From Croceimicrobium hydrocarbonivorans (GTDB lineage: Bacteria > Bacteroidota > Bacteroidia > Flavobacteriales > Schleiferiaceae), in NCBI RefSeq assembly GCF_014524565.1, contig NZ_CP060139.1, positions 863,501-927,500 on the forward strand: a DNA stretch of 64,000 nucleotides. Direction: 5' to 3'. Every line of letters starts with the position of its first letter. Within the stretch, counting starts at the first letter, position 1. The translations under genes and the position numbers were made by a program. Below the pieces are notes generated by a model. That model was not told where the DNA came from, did not search any database, and saw nothing but the letters and a program-made list of their open reading frames with translations. Below are positions 23,191 through 31,077 of this stretch, piece by piece.

Positions 23191-25575
23191 ATGAAATCAA
23201 TCTTAAGTCTCATCCTAAGCCTCAGCTTCAGCACGCTCATGCTGGGGTATGATGCTCGCGAAGACATCAGCCAAAACATTAAAGGCCGGGTGCTCGATCA
23301 GCAAAGTCAAATGCCGCTCCCAGGGGTTAATGTGCTTGTTGAAATTAAAGGCCAAACCTATGGCGCCAGCACGGATTTCGATGGCTATTATAAAGTAGAA
23401 TCGGTACCCACCGGCCGGATTAATATCCAGTTCAGCTTTATTGGCTACCAGAATATCACCATGAATAATATCGAGCTTTTAGGATCCAAAGAATTGATCT
23501 TGAATGTTAGTATGCGTGAAAGCACTGAGACCCTTGATGAGATTGTGGTATCCGCCAAAACTGAAAAAACCCGCACTCAAAATGAAAGAGTAAATGTATC
23601 GGGCCGCACCTTTAGCATTGAGGAAAGCCAACGTTTTGCCGGTGCCAATAATGATGTATCACGTATGGCGGCCAACTTTGCCGGGGTGCAAAGGGCCAAT
23701 GACGCTACCAACGATATAGTTATTCGGGGTAATTCACCTTTCGGTTTAATATGGCGCCTCGAAGGCATGGATATTCCCAATCCCAATCACTTTGGTGGAA
23801 TTGGCGCTACCGGCGGACCCGTAAGCATGCTCAACAATAACGTTCTGGCCAATAGCGACTTTATCACCTCAGCATTTCCTTCCGACTATGGCGATGGTAT
23901 TTCTGGCGTATTCGATCTACGCATGCGCAATGGCAACTATGAAAAGCATGAATTTCTAGGGCAAATTGGTTTTAATGGCTTTGAATTCGGTGCTGAAGGC
24001 CCCATTAATAAAGAGCGTAAGTCTTCCTACCTCCTTAATTACCGCTACTCAACCCTAGGTGTTTTTTCTGCTTTGGGCATTGACTTCGGTACCGGAACGG
24101 CTATACCTCAATACCAAGACCTCAACCTTAAACTGAATTTCCCCAGTCGTAAATTAGGTACTATTCAGGTTTTTGCCCTGGGTGGAGTATCTGCGATTGA
24201 TTTCTTAGACAGTGAAAATGATGAAGATGAAGACGGCGGTTTTTACAGTGATGATGAAGATCTTCGCAATCGTGTGAACAGCGGTGTTATTGGTGCTTCT
24301 CATCAGTATTTCTACAGTCCTAAAACTTATAGCAAAGTAAGCCTTGCCTACAGTGGCATTCAGAATAAAACCAGTATTGACACCTTCAATGTGGATGGCA
24401 CCCTAAGCTCCGCGCAATACCGCCAAAATTTTGTTCGCAGTAATTTTCAGGTAAATGCCTTACTTAACCACAAGTTTAATGTGAAGCATGTTGTGCGTGT
24501 AGGTGCTTATATCACTCGTAGTCAATATGACTTAAACGATTCTGCCTATCGCTATGACTGGGATCGTTTCGTAAACCTCCGCGACCTCCAGGGATCTACC
24601 ATGATGTACCAGCCCTATGCCAACTGGCAATATCGTTTTAATGATGAGTGGGAAATGAATACCGGAATTCACACGGTTATTACGGAGAAACACCATAGCA
24701 TAGAGCCACGCTGGGGCATGTCATATCGGCCCACCGCCAAAAGTAGCTTTAATATTGGCTACGGATTACACAGTCAGCAAGCCAATGAGCTGCTCTTGTA
24801 CCGCGAAGAAGTGCTTCAGGATGGCAGTAGCGTACGCCCCAATGAAAATCTGGATTTAGTTAAGAGCCATCACTTTGTTTTAGGCTACCAACAAAACCTC
24901 GGTGGAAATTGGAACTTCAAGGCCGAAACCTATTATCAGCACATTTATGATGCAATTGTAAGCGTATTGCCCAACTCCTACTCCAGCGTGAATAGTGGCT
25001 CCTTCGATTTCCGCATCCCGGATACAGCACAAAATGCGGGCTTAGCCTATAATTATGGCCTCGACCTTACCCTCGAAAAGTTTATGGATCGTGGATTCTA
25101 TATGCTTAACACCATTTCCATCTTCGAATCTAAATACCGAGGCAATGATCAGGTTTGGCGCAACACCGCCTTTAATGGAAACTTTGTTTGGAACCTGGTG
25201 GGTGGTAAAGAATTCGTTCTTAGCAAGCCACAAGCTAAAAGTCGTAAGACCCTTACGGTGGATGCGAAAGTAACCTTAGCCGGAGGCCAGCGCTATACCC
25301 CGATCGATTTAGTGGCTTCTATCGCCGATGGGGAAGCGGTTTATGATAATAGTCGCGCCTTCGGAGAACAATACGACCCTTATTTCCGGGCAGATATTCG
25401 TATCGGATATAAAATTGCCGGTTCTCGCTTTACCCAGGAATGGGCCATTGATGTGCAGAATGTGACCAATCAGGATAATCCATTCGGACAGGATTTCAAT
25501 GCCGCTACCGGCACTATTGAAACCACCAATCAATTGGGGTTATTCCCCATGTTCTTGTACCGTATTACCTTCTAG
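23191..25575 (+). CDS. TonB-dependent outer-membrane receptor with CarboxypepD_reg-like domain
   Basis: 794 residues. Signal peptide to about residue 20, then a CarboxypepD_reg-like beta sandwich at about 28-115 (IKGRVLDQQSQMPLPGVNVLVE, STDFDGYYKVESVP). The plug domain is at about 125-240 (IVIRGNSPFGLIWRLEGMDIPNPNHFGG), then the barrel, which ends in an aromatic residue (FLYRITF), as outer-membrane barrels do. At about 340-358 there is an acidic insert rich in Asp and Glu. Substrate unknown; no SusD-like gene follows, which argues against a polysaccharide system. The stop is two bases before a DUF3291-like gene and a LytS/LytTR pair, suggesting one operon. Confidence 0.93.
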   Translation: MKSILSLILSLSFSTLMLGYDAREDISQNIKGRVLDQQSQMPLPGVNVLVEIKGQTYGASTDFDGYYKVESVPTGRINIQFSFIGYQNITMNNIELLGSKELILNVSMRESTETLDEIVVSAKTEKTRTQNERVNVSGRTFSIEESQRFAGANNDVSRMAANFAGVQRANDATNDIVIRGNSPFGLIWRLEGMDIPNPNHFGGIGATGGPVSMLNNNVLANSDFITSAFPSDYGDGISGVFDLRMRNGNYEKHEFLGQIGFNGFEFGAEGPINKERKSSYLLNYRYSTLGVFSALGIDFGTGTAIPQYQDLNLKLNFPSRKLGTIQVFALGGVSAIDFLDSENDEDEDGGFYSDDEDLRNRVNSGVIGASHQYFYSPKTYSKVSLAYSGIQNKTSIDTFNVDGTLSSAQYRQNFVRSNFQVNALLNHKFNVKHVVRVGAYITRSQYDLNDSAYRYDWDRFVNLRDLQGSTMMYQPYANWQYRFNDEWEMNTGIHTVITEKHHSIEPRWGMSYRPTAKSSFNIGYGLHSQQANELLLYREEVLQDGSSVRPNENLDLVKSHHFVLGYQQNLGGNWNFKAETYYQHIYDAIVSVLPNSYSSVNSGSFDFRIPDTAQNAGLAYNYGLDLTLEKFMDRGFYMLNTISIFESKYRGNDQVWRNTAFNGNFVWNLVGGKEFVLSKPQAKSRKTLTVDAKVTLAGGQRYTPIDLVASIADGEAVYDNSRAFGEQYDPYFRADIRIGYKIAGSRFTQEWAIDVQNVTNQDNPFGQDFNAATGTIETTNQLGLFPMFLYRITF

Positions 25576-25577
25576 TC

Positions 25578-25964
25578 ATGTATGTTAGCGTAACTTCATT
25601 CCTAGTAAAAAGTCCCTGGGCAAACCTGCTCTTTCAAATGCACGCCATGACATCCTTTATGCAGGCCCGCAAGTCGAAAGGCATCCTGAAAACAGAAACC
25701 TTCTCACCTTTTCGCAAGGTTTACAGTACCCTTACCCATTGGGAAAGTAAAGAAGATATGATTCGCTTTCGGAATTCGGGTGCTCATCTTAAAGCGATGA
25801 AAGCCAGTGCCAAAATGGGGCATGGAATTACCACCGGTTGGGAAACAGAAACTTATGTAAATCGTGAATATGCCCTGGAACGATTACACTCTGAAAAAGG
25901 AAGCTTAATTTCGGAAAATGTCCCTAAAAATAGATTGGTCGCTAGTCGCCCGAAAAGTATTTAA
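25578..25964 (+). CDS. DUF3291-like dimeric alpha/beta-barrel protein
   Basis: 128 residues. The middle, STLTHWESKEDMIRFRNSGAHLKAMKASAKMGHG, is typical of the ABM/DUF3291 group, related to spheroidene monooxygenase CrtA, with a helix after THWES and a conserved His. The C-terminal 25 residues read into the next gene, overlapping by 47 bases, in a different frame. The group covers haem- or flavin-less monooxygenase-like folds of unknown activity. Position two bases behind the TonB receptor suggests a role in the metabolism or sensing of whatever is taken up, which is inference. Confidence 0.65.
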   Translation: MYVSVTSFLVKSPWANLLFQMHAMTSFMQARKSKGILKTETFSPFRKVYSTLTHWESKEDMIRFRNSGAHLKAMKASAKMGHGITTGWETETYVNREYALERLHSEKGSLISENVPKNRLVASRPKSI

Positions 25965-27000
25965 CAAAGAAAACCTGATCGCCATTGTGGTGGTCGGGTT
26001 TTTCCCTCCCATCATAGGAACCATTAGGGCCTTTAGCGGATTAGATCCTATCCCGGAAGGTTATCAAATGGTGGATTTCGGGATTGGCTTTATTTATTCT
26101 TACATCGTAACAGCGACTCTCTTTTATGGATCGGCGGCAATAATCCATCTTTTAAATCAGGTTTTACCATGGAAAGGGAATGTCCAAAAGAGAATATTCC
26201 TTGAGATCATTTTTATCCTGTCTTTTAGCAGTACGGCTCAAGGTTTAATACTCTACCTTTTAGATGGCACGCCCCTGCTATTTATAAAAACTGGTTTGGA
26301 GTTTAAGGATTATGTAGAGAACATTCTCTTTAGTAATGCCATTACTATAATTGTTGTGATATTGATGGAAGGGATTTATTTCTTCCGCAATTGGCGTGAA
26401 ACAGTTTTGGCTACTGAGCGCCTAATGAAAGAAAATGCGGAAAGCCAGTTAGCCAATCTTCGCGCTCAGCTCGATCCCCATTTCCTCTTTAATAGTTTAA
26501 ATGTACTTACCGGATTAATTCGTCAAGACCCGAAGAAAGCGGAAACCTTTGTGGAAGATTTTGCTCGCGTTTACCGTCATATGCTGGAAGTAAACAACCG
26601 GATGGTGGTGCCCTTAGAAGAAGAATTAGACTTTGCCAGGCAATATCTAAACTTGCAGCAAATACGCTTTAAGGAAGGCTTAGTCGTAAATTGGAATTTG
26701 GATGGGATGCATGTCGACAGCTACCTGCCACCACTATCCTTACAAGAGTTAATCAGCAATGCCATCAAGCACAATGTGGTGCATGAGAGTCAACCCTTAA
26801 ATCTAGACATTGAAGTTGGCCCTAAATATTTAGAGGTTCGCAATAACTACAATTTGCGCAGTGATCAAAGTGCTAGTACCGGATTGGGATTAGAAAACAT
26901 CCGGGAACGCTATCGCCTATTACAGCAAAAAGAACCCGAGTTTAGTCGGAAAAACGGACAGTTTATCGCCCGCCTGGCACTACTAGAAATTGAAGAATGA
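25918..27000 (+). CDS. LytS-type sensor histidine kinase
   Basis: 360 residues. Four hydrophobic helices form the N-terminal half (to about 155). The HisKA-like domain of the LytS class follows, with LRAQLDPHFLFNSLNVL (His at about residue 187, the phosphate acceptor). The ATPase domain has PPLSLQELISNAIKHN and GLGLENIRERY. There is no extracytoplasmic sensor domain of size, so it may sense within the membrane. The stop overlaps the next gene, the response regulator, by four bases. The start overlaps the DUF3291-like gene by 47 bases. Together they form a coupled operon with a TonB receptor at its head. Confidence 0.93.
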   Translation: MSLKIDWSLVARKVFNKENLIAIVVVGFFPPIIGTIRAFSGLDPIPEGYQMVDFGIGFIYSYIVTATLFYGSAAIIHLLNQVLPWKGNVQKRIFLEIIFILSFSSTAQGLILYLLDGTPLLFIKTGLEFKDYVENILFSNAITIIVVILMEGIYFFRNWRETVLATERLMKENAESQLANLRAQLDPHFLFNSLNVLTGLIRQDPKKAETFVEDFARVYRHMLEVNNRMVVPLEEELDFARQYLNLQQIRFKEGLVVNWNLDGMHVDSYLPPLSLQELISNAIKHNVVHESQPLNLDIEVGPKYLEVRNNYNLRSDQSASTGLGLENIRERYRLLQQKEPEFSRKNGQFIARLALLEIEE

Positions 27001-27755
27001 AGTACCTGATTATTGAAGATGAAAGCTTGGCTGCCGAGCGCCTGCAGGAGAAAATTCAAGAATTAAAACCCGATTGGAACTGTCTGGCCATATATGGCAC
27101 CCTAAAAGAATTGCAAGAAAATTTGGCTCAGGCCGAAGCAGACATCGCTTTTGTAGACATCCACTTGGGTGATGGTTCGTCCTTTAAAGCTCTAGAAAGT
27201 CTGGATATTAAAATGCCTTTGATTTTCACCACGGCCTACGATCAATATGCCATCCGAGCTTTCAAACTGAATAGTATTGATTATTTACTAAAGCCCATCC
27301 ATATTGATGATTTAAAAAAGGCCATCCAAAAGTTCGAATCGCAAAGCCTGGATAATCCCCAGAACTTGGATTGGTCTCAAATCTTGAAAGAGTTAAAACC
27401 CAGCTACAAAGAGCGCTTCTTAGTAGCCCATGGTGAAAAACTGAAAACTGTAAACTGTGCTGATATTGCCTACTTTCATGCCAGTGGCAAACATTGCTTT
27501 TTAGTTGATGCTGAGGGTCATGAATACCTCGTGGATCAAAATTTAAAAGACTTACTGGAACAATTGAATCCCGAGCAGTTTTTTCAAATCAACCGTCAGT
27601 ATATTATTCATTTAGAATATCTGGATGAGCTACTTAGCTATTCCAAATCCCGTTTAAAAGTAATTATGAAGCCAGCGCTTCCCGAAGAAGGAATAGTGAG
27701 CGCTGAACGCAGCGCTCGCTTTAAAGCCTGGTTACAAGGTGAAACTAAGAAATAA
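26997..27755 (+). CDS. LytTR-family response regulator
   Basis: 252 residues. An N-terminal receiver domain (1-115) with acidic pair IEDE, phospho-acceptor Asp in FVDIHLGDGSS (about residue 53) and the lysine in YLLKPIH. The C-terminal LytTR DNA-binding domain covers about 145-245 (ERFLVAHGEKLKTVNCADIAYF, FFQINRQYIIHLEYLD). It starts within the last codons of the LytS-type kinase (ATGA overlap). It is followed by an opposing short gene that overlaps its last 11 bases. Confidence 0.95.
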   Translation: MKYLIIEDESLAAERLQEKIQELKPDWNCLAIYGTLKELQENLAQAEADIAFVDIHLGDGSSFKALESLDIKMPLIFTTAYDQYAIRAFKLNSIDYLLKPIHIDDLKKAIQKFESQSLDNPQNLDWSQILKELKPSYKERFLVAHGEKLKTVNCADIAYFHASGKHCFLVDAEGHEYLVDQNLKDLLEQLNPEQFFQINRQYIIHLEYLDELLSYSKSRLKVIMKPALPEEGIVSAERSARFKAWLQGETKK

Positions 27756-27915
27756 CCAGAGATTCCAATCTACTGGCAATCGCCTCAGCTTCAGCCGATT
27801 TCATTGCGCTTTTAGCGCGATCCACGAAAAAAAGGCTGTAGGCCTCCTTCTTGAGCTTACCGTACTGACGCTGCAGTAGCTCGAGCTCTGATTTTTTGTT
27901 AAACAATCCTTCCAT
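27745..27915 (-). CDS. Lacal_2735-like small protein, copy A
   Basis: A 56-residue frame (ATG at 27915, TAG at 27745-27747), similar to the short Lacal_2735 family of Bacteroidota: MEGLFNKKSELELLQRQYGK, then LKKEAYSLFFVDRAKSAMKS. The pattern is a Phe/Asn/Lys-Lys-Lys head, an amphipathic helix, then a basic and acidic coiled coil. No function is established for the family. It ends 11 bases inside the convergent LytTR gene. A second member lies 215 bases upstream on the same strand. Confidence rests on the likeness of the two copies and on memory of the family. Confidence 0.75.
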   Translation of the reverse strand: MEGLFNKKSELELLQRQYGKLKKEAYSLFFVDRAKSAMKSAEAEAIASRLESLVIS

Positions 27916-28129
27916 CCCTATATCTTTTTCTTAAATAACGGGAAAGTTTTATAAAAGTTTAATATACCGGTAATGGTTTTTTTTCACAGCCTGTTTATAA
28001 GTGTTACAAACAGCAGAAATTTGGATTCGAACTGAAGCAGAAGCCTTCACTTATCCTGATGGAAATTATTCATGACTTGAATATCCCACTTAGTCAAGAT
28101 TTTAAAGACTAGAAAATTTGATAGTCTAA
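27916..28129. other. Spacer between the two Lacal_2735-like genes
   Basis: No gene or clear terminator is seen. The stretch is A+T-rich, and includes a run of eight T near 27977. Confidence 0.4.
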
Positions 28130-28291
28130 TTACAAGGCCTCGATACGATCCGCAAGAGCTTCCGCCTCGGCCCTCAGCTTATCACTCTCCGCTCTGTTAA
28201 TTGTCGATAGTCGATGGGACTCTTTCAGCATTTTACGATACTGCTCCTGAAGCTTCTCTTTTTCCGTCTTTTTCTTAAAAATCCCGAACAT
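28130..28291 (-). CDS. Lacal_2735-like small protein, copy B
   Basis: A 53-residue frame (ATG at 28291, TAA at 28130-28132): MFGIFKKKTEKEKLQEQYRK, then MLKESHRLSTINRAESDKLR and a short AEAEALADRIEAL tail. The MFGIFKKK head and the KLxxxYRKMLKES helix fit the Lacal_2735 family better than copy A does. It probably lies in the same transcript as the LiaF-LytS-LytTR genes upstream, with a 51-base gap after the LytTR stop. Function unknown. Confidence 0.82.
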   Translation of the reverse strand: MFGIFKKKTEKEKLQEQYRKMLKESHRLSTINRAESDKLRAEAEALADRIEAL

Positions 28292-28342
28292 CTTAGAGTT
28301 TTGATGTTAAACTCTCCAAGCAGCTTTTGGTTCAAGAAAGAA

Positions 28343-29077
28343 TCAGCTTAAGCCTAAGATGTCCTTCAATTCCGAAAAACCATTGCGACTTACCGGTATG
28401 CGAGACCCATCCTTCAACAAGGCCAGATGATCATTCTTGCCATAGGGATCCAAGCGATCGATTTTCTCCACATTTACCATATGAGAGCGATGCACCCGCA
28501 TAAATAAAGGCTGGGGCAAAAGCTTCTCGTAATGGCTCAGGGTTTTCTTTTTAGCATAGGTCCCTTTTTCAGAAATGATCTGAACATAATCACCATCGGC
28601 CTCGATGCGAATTAAATCAGGATAAGGGATAATCCGAATACGAGCACCATCCTTCACCACCAAGCGATCTCGTGGACCATGATCGCGGTCCTTTTGCAAA
28701 GCAGCGATGGCTTCTTGCATATGCTTTGGCTGCGCTAGAAACTTCGCAATGGCTTGTGCAAAGCGCTCTTCCGAAAAAGGCTTTAGGAGATAGTCCACCG
28801 CATTGGCCTCAAAGGCTTTAATGGCATATTGATCAAAGGCGGTAGTGAAGATAATCGCGGGAGGATCTTCCAGCAATTCTAATAATTCGAAGCCCGTTAG
28901 TTTCGGCATTTGAATATCCAAAAAGATCAAATCCGGTTTTTCCTGTTGAATATGCTTCATGGCAGCAAATCCATCCAGGCAGCGCTCTTGCACCACAAAA
29001 TCCGGAAAGGCTTCTAAATATTCCTGGACCAAATCTGCCGCCAGGGGCTCATCGTCAACTATCAGTACTTTGTACAT
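28343..29077 (-). CDS. LytTR-family response regulator (second system)
   Basis: 244 residues from the ATG at 29077 (MYKVLIVDDEPLAADLV, a canonical receiver start; an in-frame extension to 29116 is unlikely). Receiver domain 1-120: acidic pair DDE, phospho-acceptor Asp in LIFLDIQMPKLTGF, lysine in YLLKPFSEERF. LytTR domain about 145-244: DRLVVKDGARIRIIPYPDLIRIEADGDYVQI, then MRVHRSHMVNVEKIDRL. Overlaps the end of the LytS gene by 23 bases. It belongs to an operon LiaF, LytS, LytTR, then two Lacal_2735-like genes, on the minus strand. Confidence 0.95.
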   Translation of the reverse strand: MYKVLIVDDEPLAADLVQEYLEAFPDFVVQERCLDGFAAMKHIQQEKPDLIFLDIQMPKLTGFELLELLEDPPAIIFTTAFDQYAIKAFEANAVDYLLKPFSEERFAQAIAKFLAQPKHMQEAIAALQKDRDHGPRDRLVVKDGARIRIIPYPDLIRIEADGDYVQIISEKGTYAKKKTLSHYEKLLPQPLFMRVHRSHMVNVEKIDRLDPYGKNDHLALLKDGSRIPVSRNGFSELKDILGLS

Positions 29078-30107
29078 GGCTTTGAGGTATGCTAAGACGG
29101 GCAATGTAAAGGCCATTCTCCCGCTGGGTTTCCAATAAATCGGTTCTTCCGTAAATAAGGTATAATCTGCGCTGTATTGAAGCTAAGCCAAAGCCTGTTC
29201 CGCCCAGAGCCGAGCTTCCCTCCTCAAAAGGATTACGCACTTCGATGTGGAGGTTTTTACCTTTTAGCTCACAAGAAAGACTAATCACTAAATCATCGGT
29301 AGTGCCATACAATCCATATTTGATGGCATTTTCAATTAAAGGCTGAATTAATAAGGATGGTAAATTGGCTTCCAAACATTCTTCCTGAATACTTCGCTCA
29401 ACTTTTAATCGATGTCCAAATCGTACCTGTTCCAGATCGAGGTATAAGCTGAGGTGACTAATCTCCTCTTCCAAACTCATTAAATCGGTATCCTCCCTTT
29501 TTAAGGTCCCTCTTAAAAACTCGCTCAGCTTTTGCGTCATATGTCGAGCATCCTTGGGTCGCGAGCCAATTAAGGAGTTAATTGAGTTTAAGGCATTAAA
29601 TAAGAAGTGAGGCTGTATTTGTTGGCGAAGTTTAAAGAGCTCCGCTTCCTTAGACATTCGTTCAATTTCTTGCTTACGCATCTCTTGCGCATTGCGCTCA
29701 TCCAAGCGATACCAAAGGAATGAAAAGCCTATGGCCGCCGCCAATAAAAGGTAGGCTACCGTTATCCGGAAAGGGAAAGTTTCGAGCATCCAATCCTGAT
29801 AATCCAAACCTACCAGATGCATAAAAAGCCAATCGCCCAATTCTACCCAAAAAGCTACCAAAACAAGGGGCAGGAAAAAGATGATTAGAAACTGATAATT
29901 CGGAGGTTGGTAGAAGCTGAAAGTATTAATCAGGCTAAAGCCAATAAGGCCCAATAAAGCCCAGTGAATAAAGGCATCCATTAGAGCGATCTCCAAGGCG
30001 AGATCTTTAGCCCATACCATAAAAGAAACCTGTACCCCCATCAAGAGCAACAAGACTCCGAGAAAGTACAGGTAATTATGCGATTTGAGCAGTGGGTTCC
30101 GCGCCAT
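29055..30107 (-). CDS. LytS-type sensor histidine kinase (second system)
   Basis: 350 residues. Four membrane helices make up the first ~145 residues. The phospho-acceptor site is in LRQQIQPHFLFNALNSINSL (His about residue 180). The ATPase motifs are LPSLLIQPLIENAIKYGL and GTGFGLASIQRRLYLIYG. The sensor part has no large loops, so it senses in the membrane or by another subunit. It is followed by the LytTR gene and preceded by a LiaF-like gene 18 bases away, which in cell-envelope stress systems acts as a regulator of the kinase. Confidence 0.94.
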   Translation of the reverse strand: MARNPLLKSHNYLYFLGVLLLLMGVQVSFMVWAKDLALEIALMDAFIHWALLGLIGFSLINTFSFYQPPNYQFLIIFFLPLVLVAFWVELGDWLFMHLVGLDYQDWMLETFPFRITVAYLLLAAAIGFSFLWYRLDERNAQEMRKQEIERMSKEAELFKLRQQIQPHFLFNALNSINSLIGSRPKDARHMTQKLSEFLRGTLKREDTDLMSLEEEISHLSLYLDLEQVRFGHRLKVERSIQEECLEANLPSLLIQPLIENAIKYGLYGTTDDLVISLSCELKGKNLHIEVRNPFEEGSSALGGTGFGLASIQRRLYLIYGRTDLLETQRENGLYIARLSIPQSHVQSTDS

Positions 30108-30125
30108 TGCTACAAGATACGGATC

Positions 30126-30815
30126 TTAGTAATTTACGATCTCCAGACCACCAAAGACTACGGTACCAGTAAGGTAGAGCACCTTATTATCGGGCATTAC
30201 CTCGATAGCTGAATGGCGCTTGTCATCTACTCCACCAAAAATACTGGTTACCTCCGGGCGCACTTCCCAGTTCTTAGGAACGAAAAGCTTGGCGCCACCA
30301 AAGAGCACGGTCATTTCTAAATTAGCCGTTCCTTCAAAATCGGCATTCATCAAATTGAGTTCCGTACCCCCAAATATGGTTACCACTTCACCCCCGGCAA
30401 AAGACTTGCTATTAACACTGCGTTTTACCCCATTAAATATGGCTACCGAATCGAGCTTATCCGCTTCATTGCCACTAAAGTTATCCACCTTAGCAGCGCG
30501 GAATCGCGATTGAAAGATGATGATCAAGCCAATGCTAATCACCAAGAGGGGCCAGAAATAATACCAGATATTAAAATCGAAGTAGAAGATATCATCCAAT
30601 AATAGCAGGCCTCCCAGGCCAATCAAAATGTAGGAGGAGGGATTGCGGAATTTATTGTCGATACCCACAGCCACACCAATACCGATCAATAGCATTTCAA
30701 AGCTCCAGATCCATTCCGGAATATAGATGTTCATTTTCCGGAGGAACATGATTACGCCAATCACCAGAATGGCGACTCCGACGTAAATAGATTTGTTTCG
30801 ATTGTGTCGTGACAT
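30126..30815 (-). CDS. LiaF-like transmembrane protein
   Basis: 229 residues. The N-terminal half has four membrane helices (VGVAILVIGVIMFL, WSFEMLLIGIGVAVGI, SYILIGLGGLLLL, YFWPLLVISIGLIII). A C-terminal domain at about 120-229 has repeated FGG turns (VAIFNGVKRSV, VTIFGGTELNL, VLFGGAKLFVP, SIFGGVDDKR, VVFGGLEIVNY), typical of the LiaF-like/DUF5668 beta solenoid. In Firmicutes LiaF restrains the LiaS kinase. Here it is the first gene before LytS and LytTR, so an analogous modulator role is likely. The start is ATG. The upstream region has CTAAAGTA (30862-30869), a near-match to the -7 box on the minus strand. Confidence 0.9.
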   Translation of the reverse strand: MSRHNRNKSIYVGVAILVIGVIMFLRKMNIYIPEWIWSFEMLLIGIGVAVGIDNKFRNPSSYILIGLGGLLLLDDIFYFDFNIWYYFWPLLVISIGLIIIFQSRFRAAKVDNFSGNEADKLDSVAIFNGVKRSVNSKSFAGGEVVTIFGGTELNLMNADFEGTANLEMTVLFGGAKLFVPKNWEVRPEVTSIFGGVDDKRHSAIEVMPDNKVLYLTGTVVFGGLEIVNY

Positions 30816-30956
30816 GATAGCTTCTTTAAATTGTTGTTTTCGTTCTTATGTTTTAGTGGTACTAAAGTAGAATGAAAGTCGCATCCGCCGAAAGGCCTAA
30901 AGCCCTGAAGTAGGTAGAAAGGCGGTGAATGGGGGAAATGGGTAGATGAAGTTTGA

Positions 30957-31015
30957 CTTGAATTGCAAATTCAAGCCAGTTTATTAATTACTGGATCGAA
31001 TTTGCAATTCGATCC
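30957..31015. repeat. REP-like paired hairpins in inverted orientation
   Basis: CTTGAATT-GCA-AATTCAAG (30957-30975, eight base pairs) and GGATCGAATT-TGC-AATTCGATCC (30993-31015, ten base pairs) are perfect stems with three-base loops. The second is the mirror of the first around a core GAATT-GCA-AATTC, the arrangement of paired REP elements. The spacer CCAGT..ACTGG (30976-30994) may pair too. A similar, partly decayed pair lies at 21641-21704. Confidence 0.65.
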
Positions 31016-31033
31016 AAAACTTTAATTCATAAA

Positions 31034-31059
31034 AAAAGGCCACCCGAAGGCAGCCTTTT
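31034..31059 (-). terminator. Terminator of the serC-serA operon
   Basis: On the minus strand AAAAGGC pairs with GCCTTTT. The inner part TGCC and GGTG closes (partly by G-T pairs) on a TTCG tetraloop, and a T-run follows. It stands 19 bases after the serA stop at 31078. Confidence 0.8.
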
Positions 31060-31077
31060 CTGTAGTTATAATTCTGC

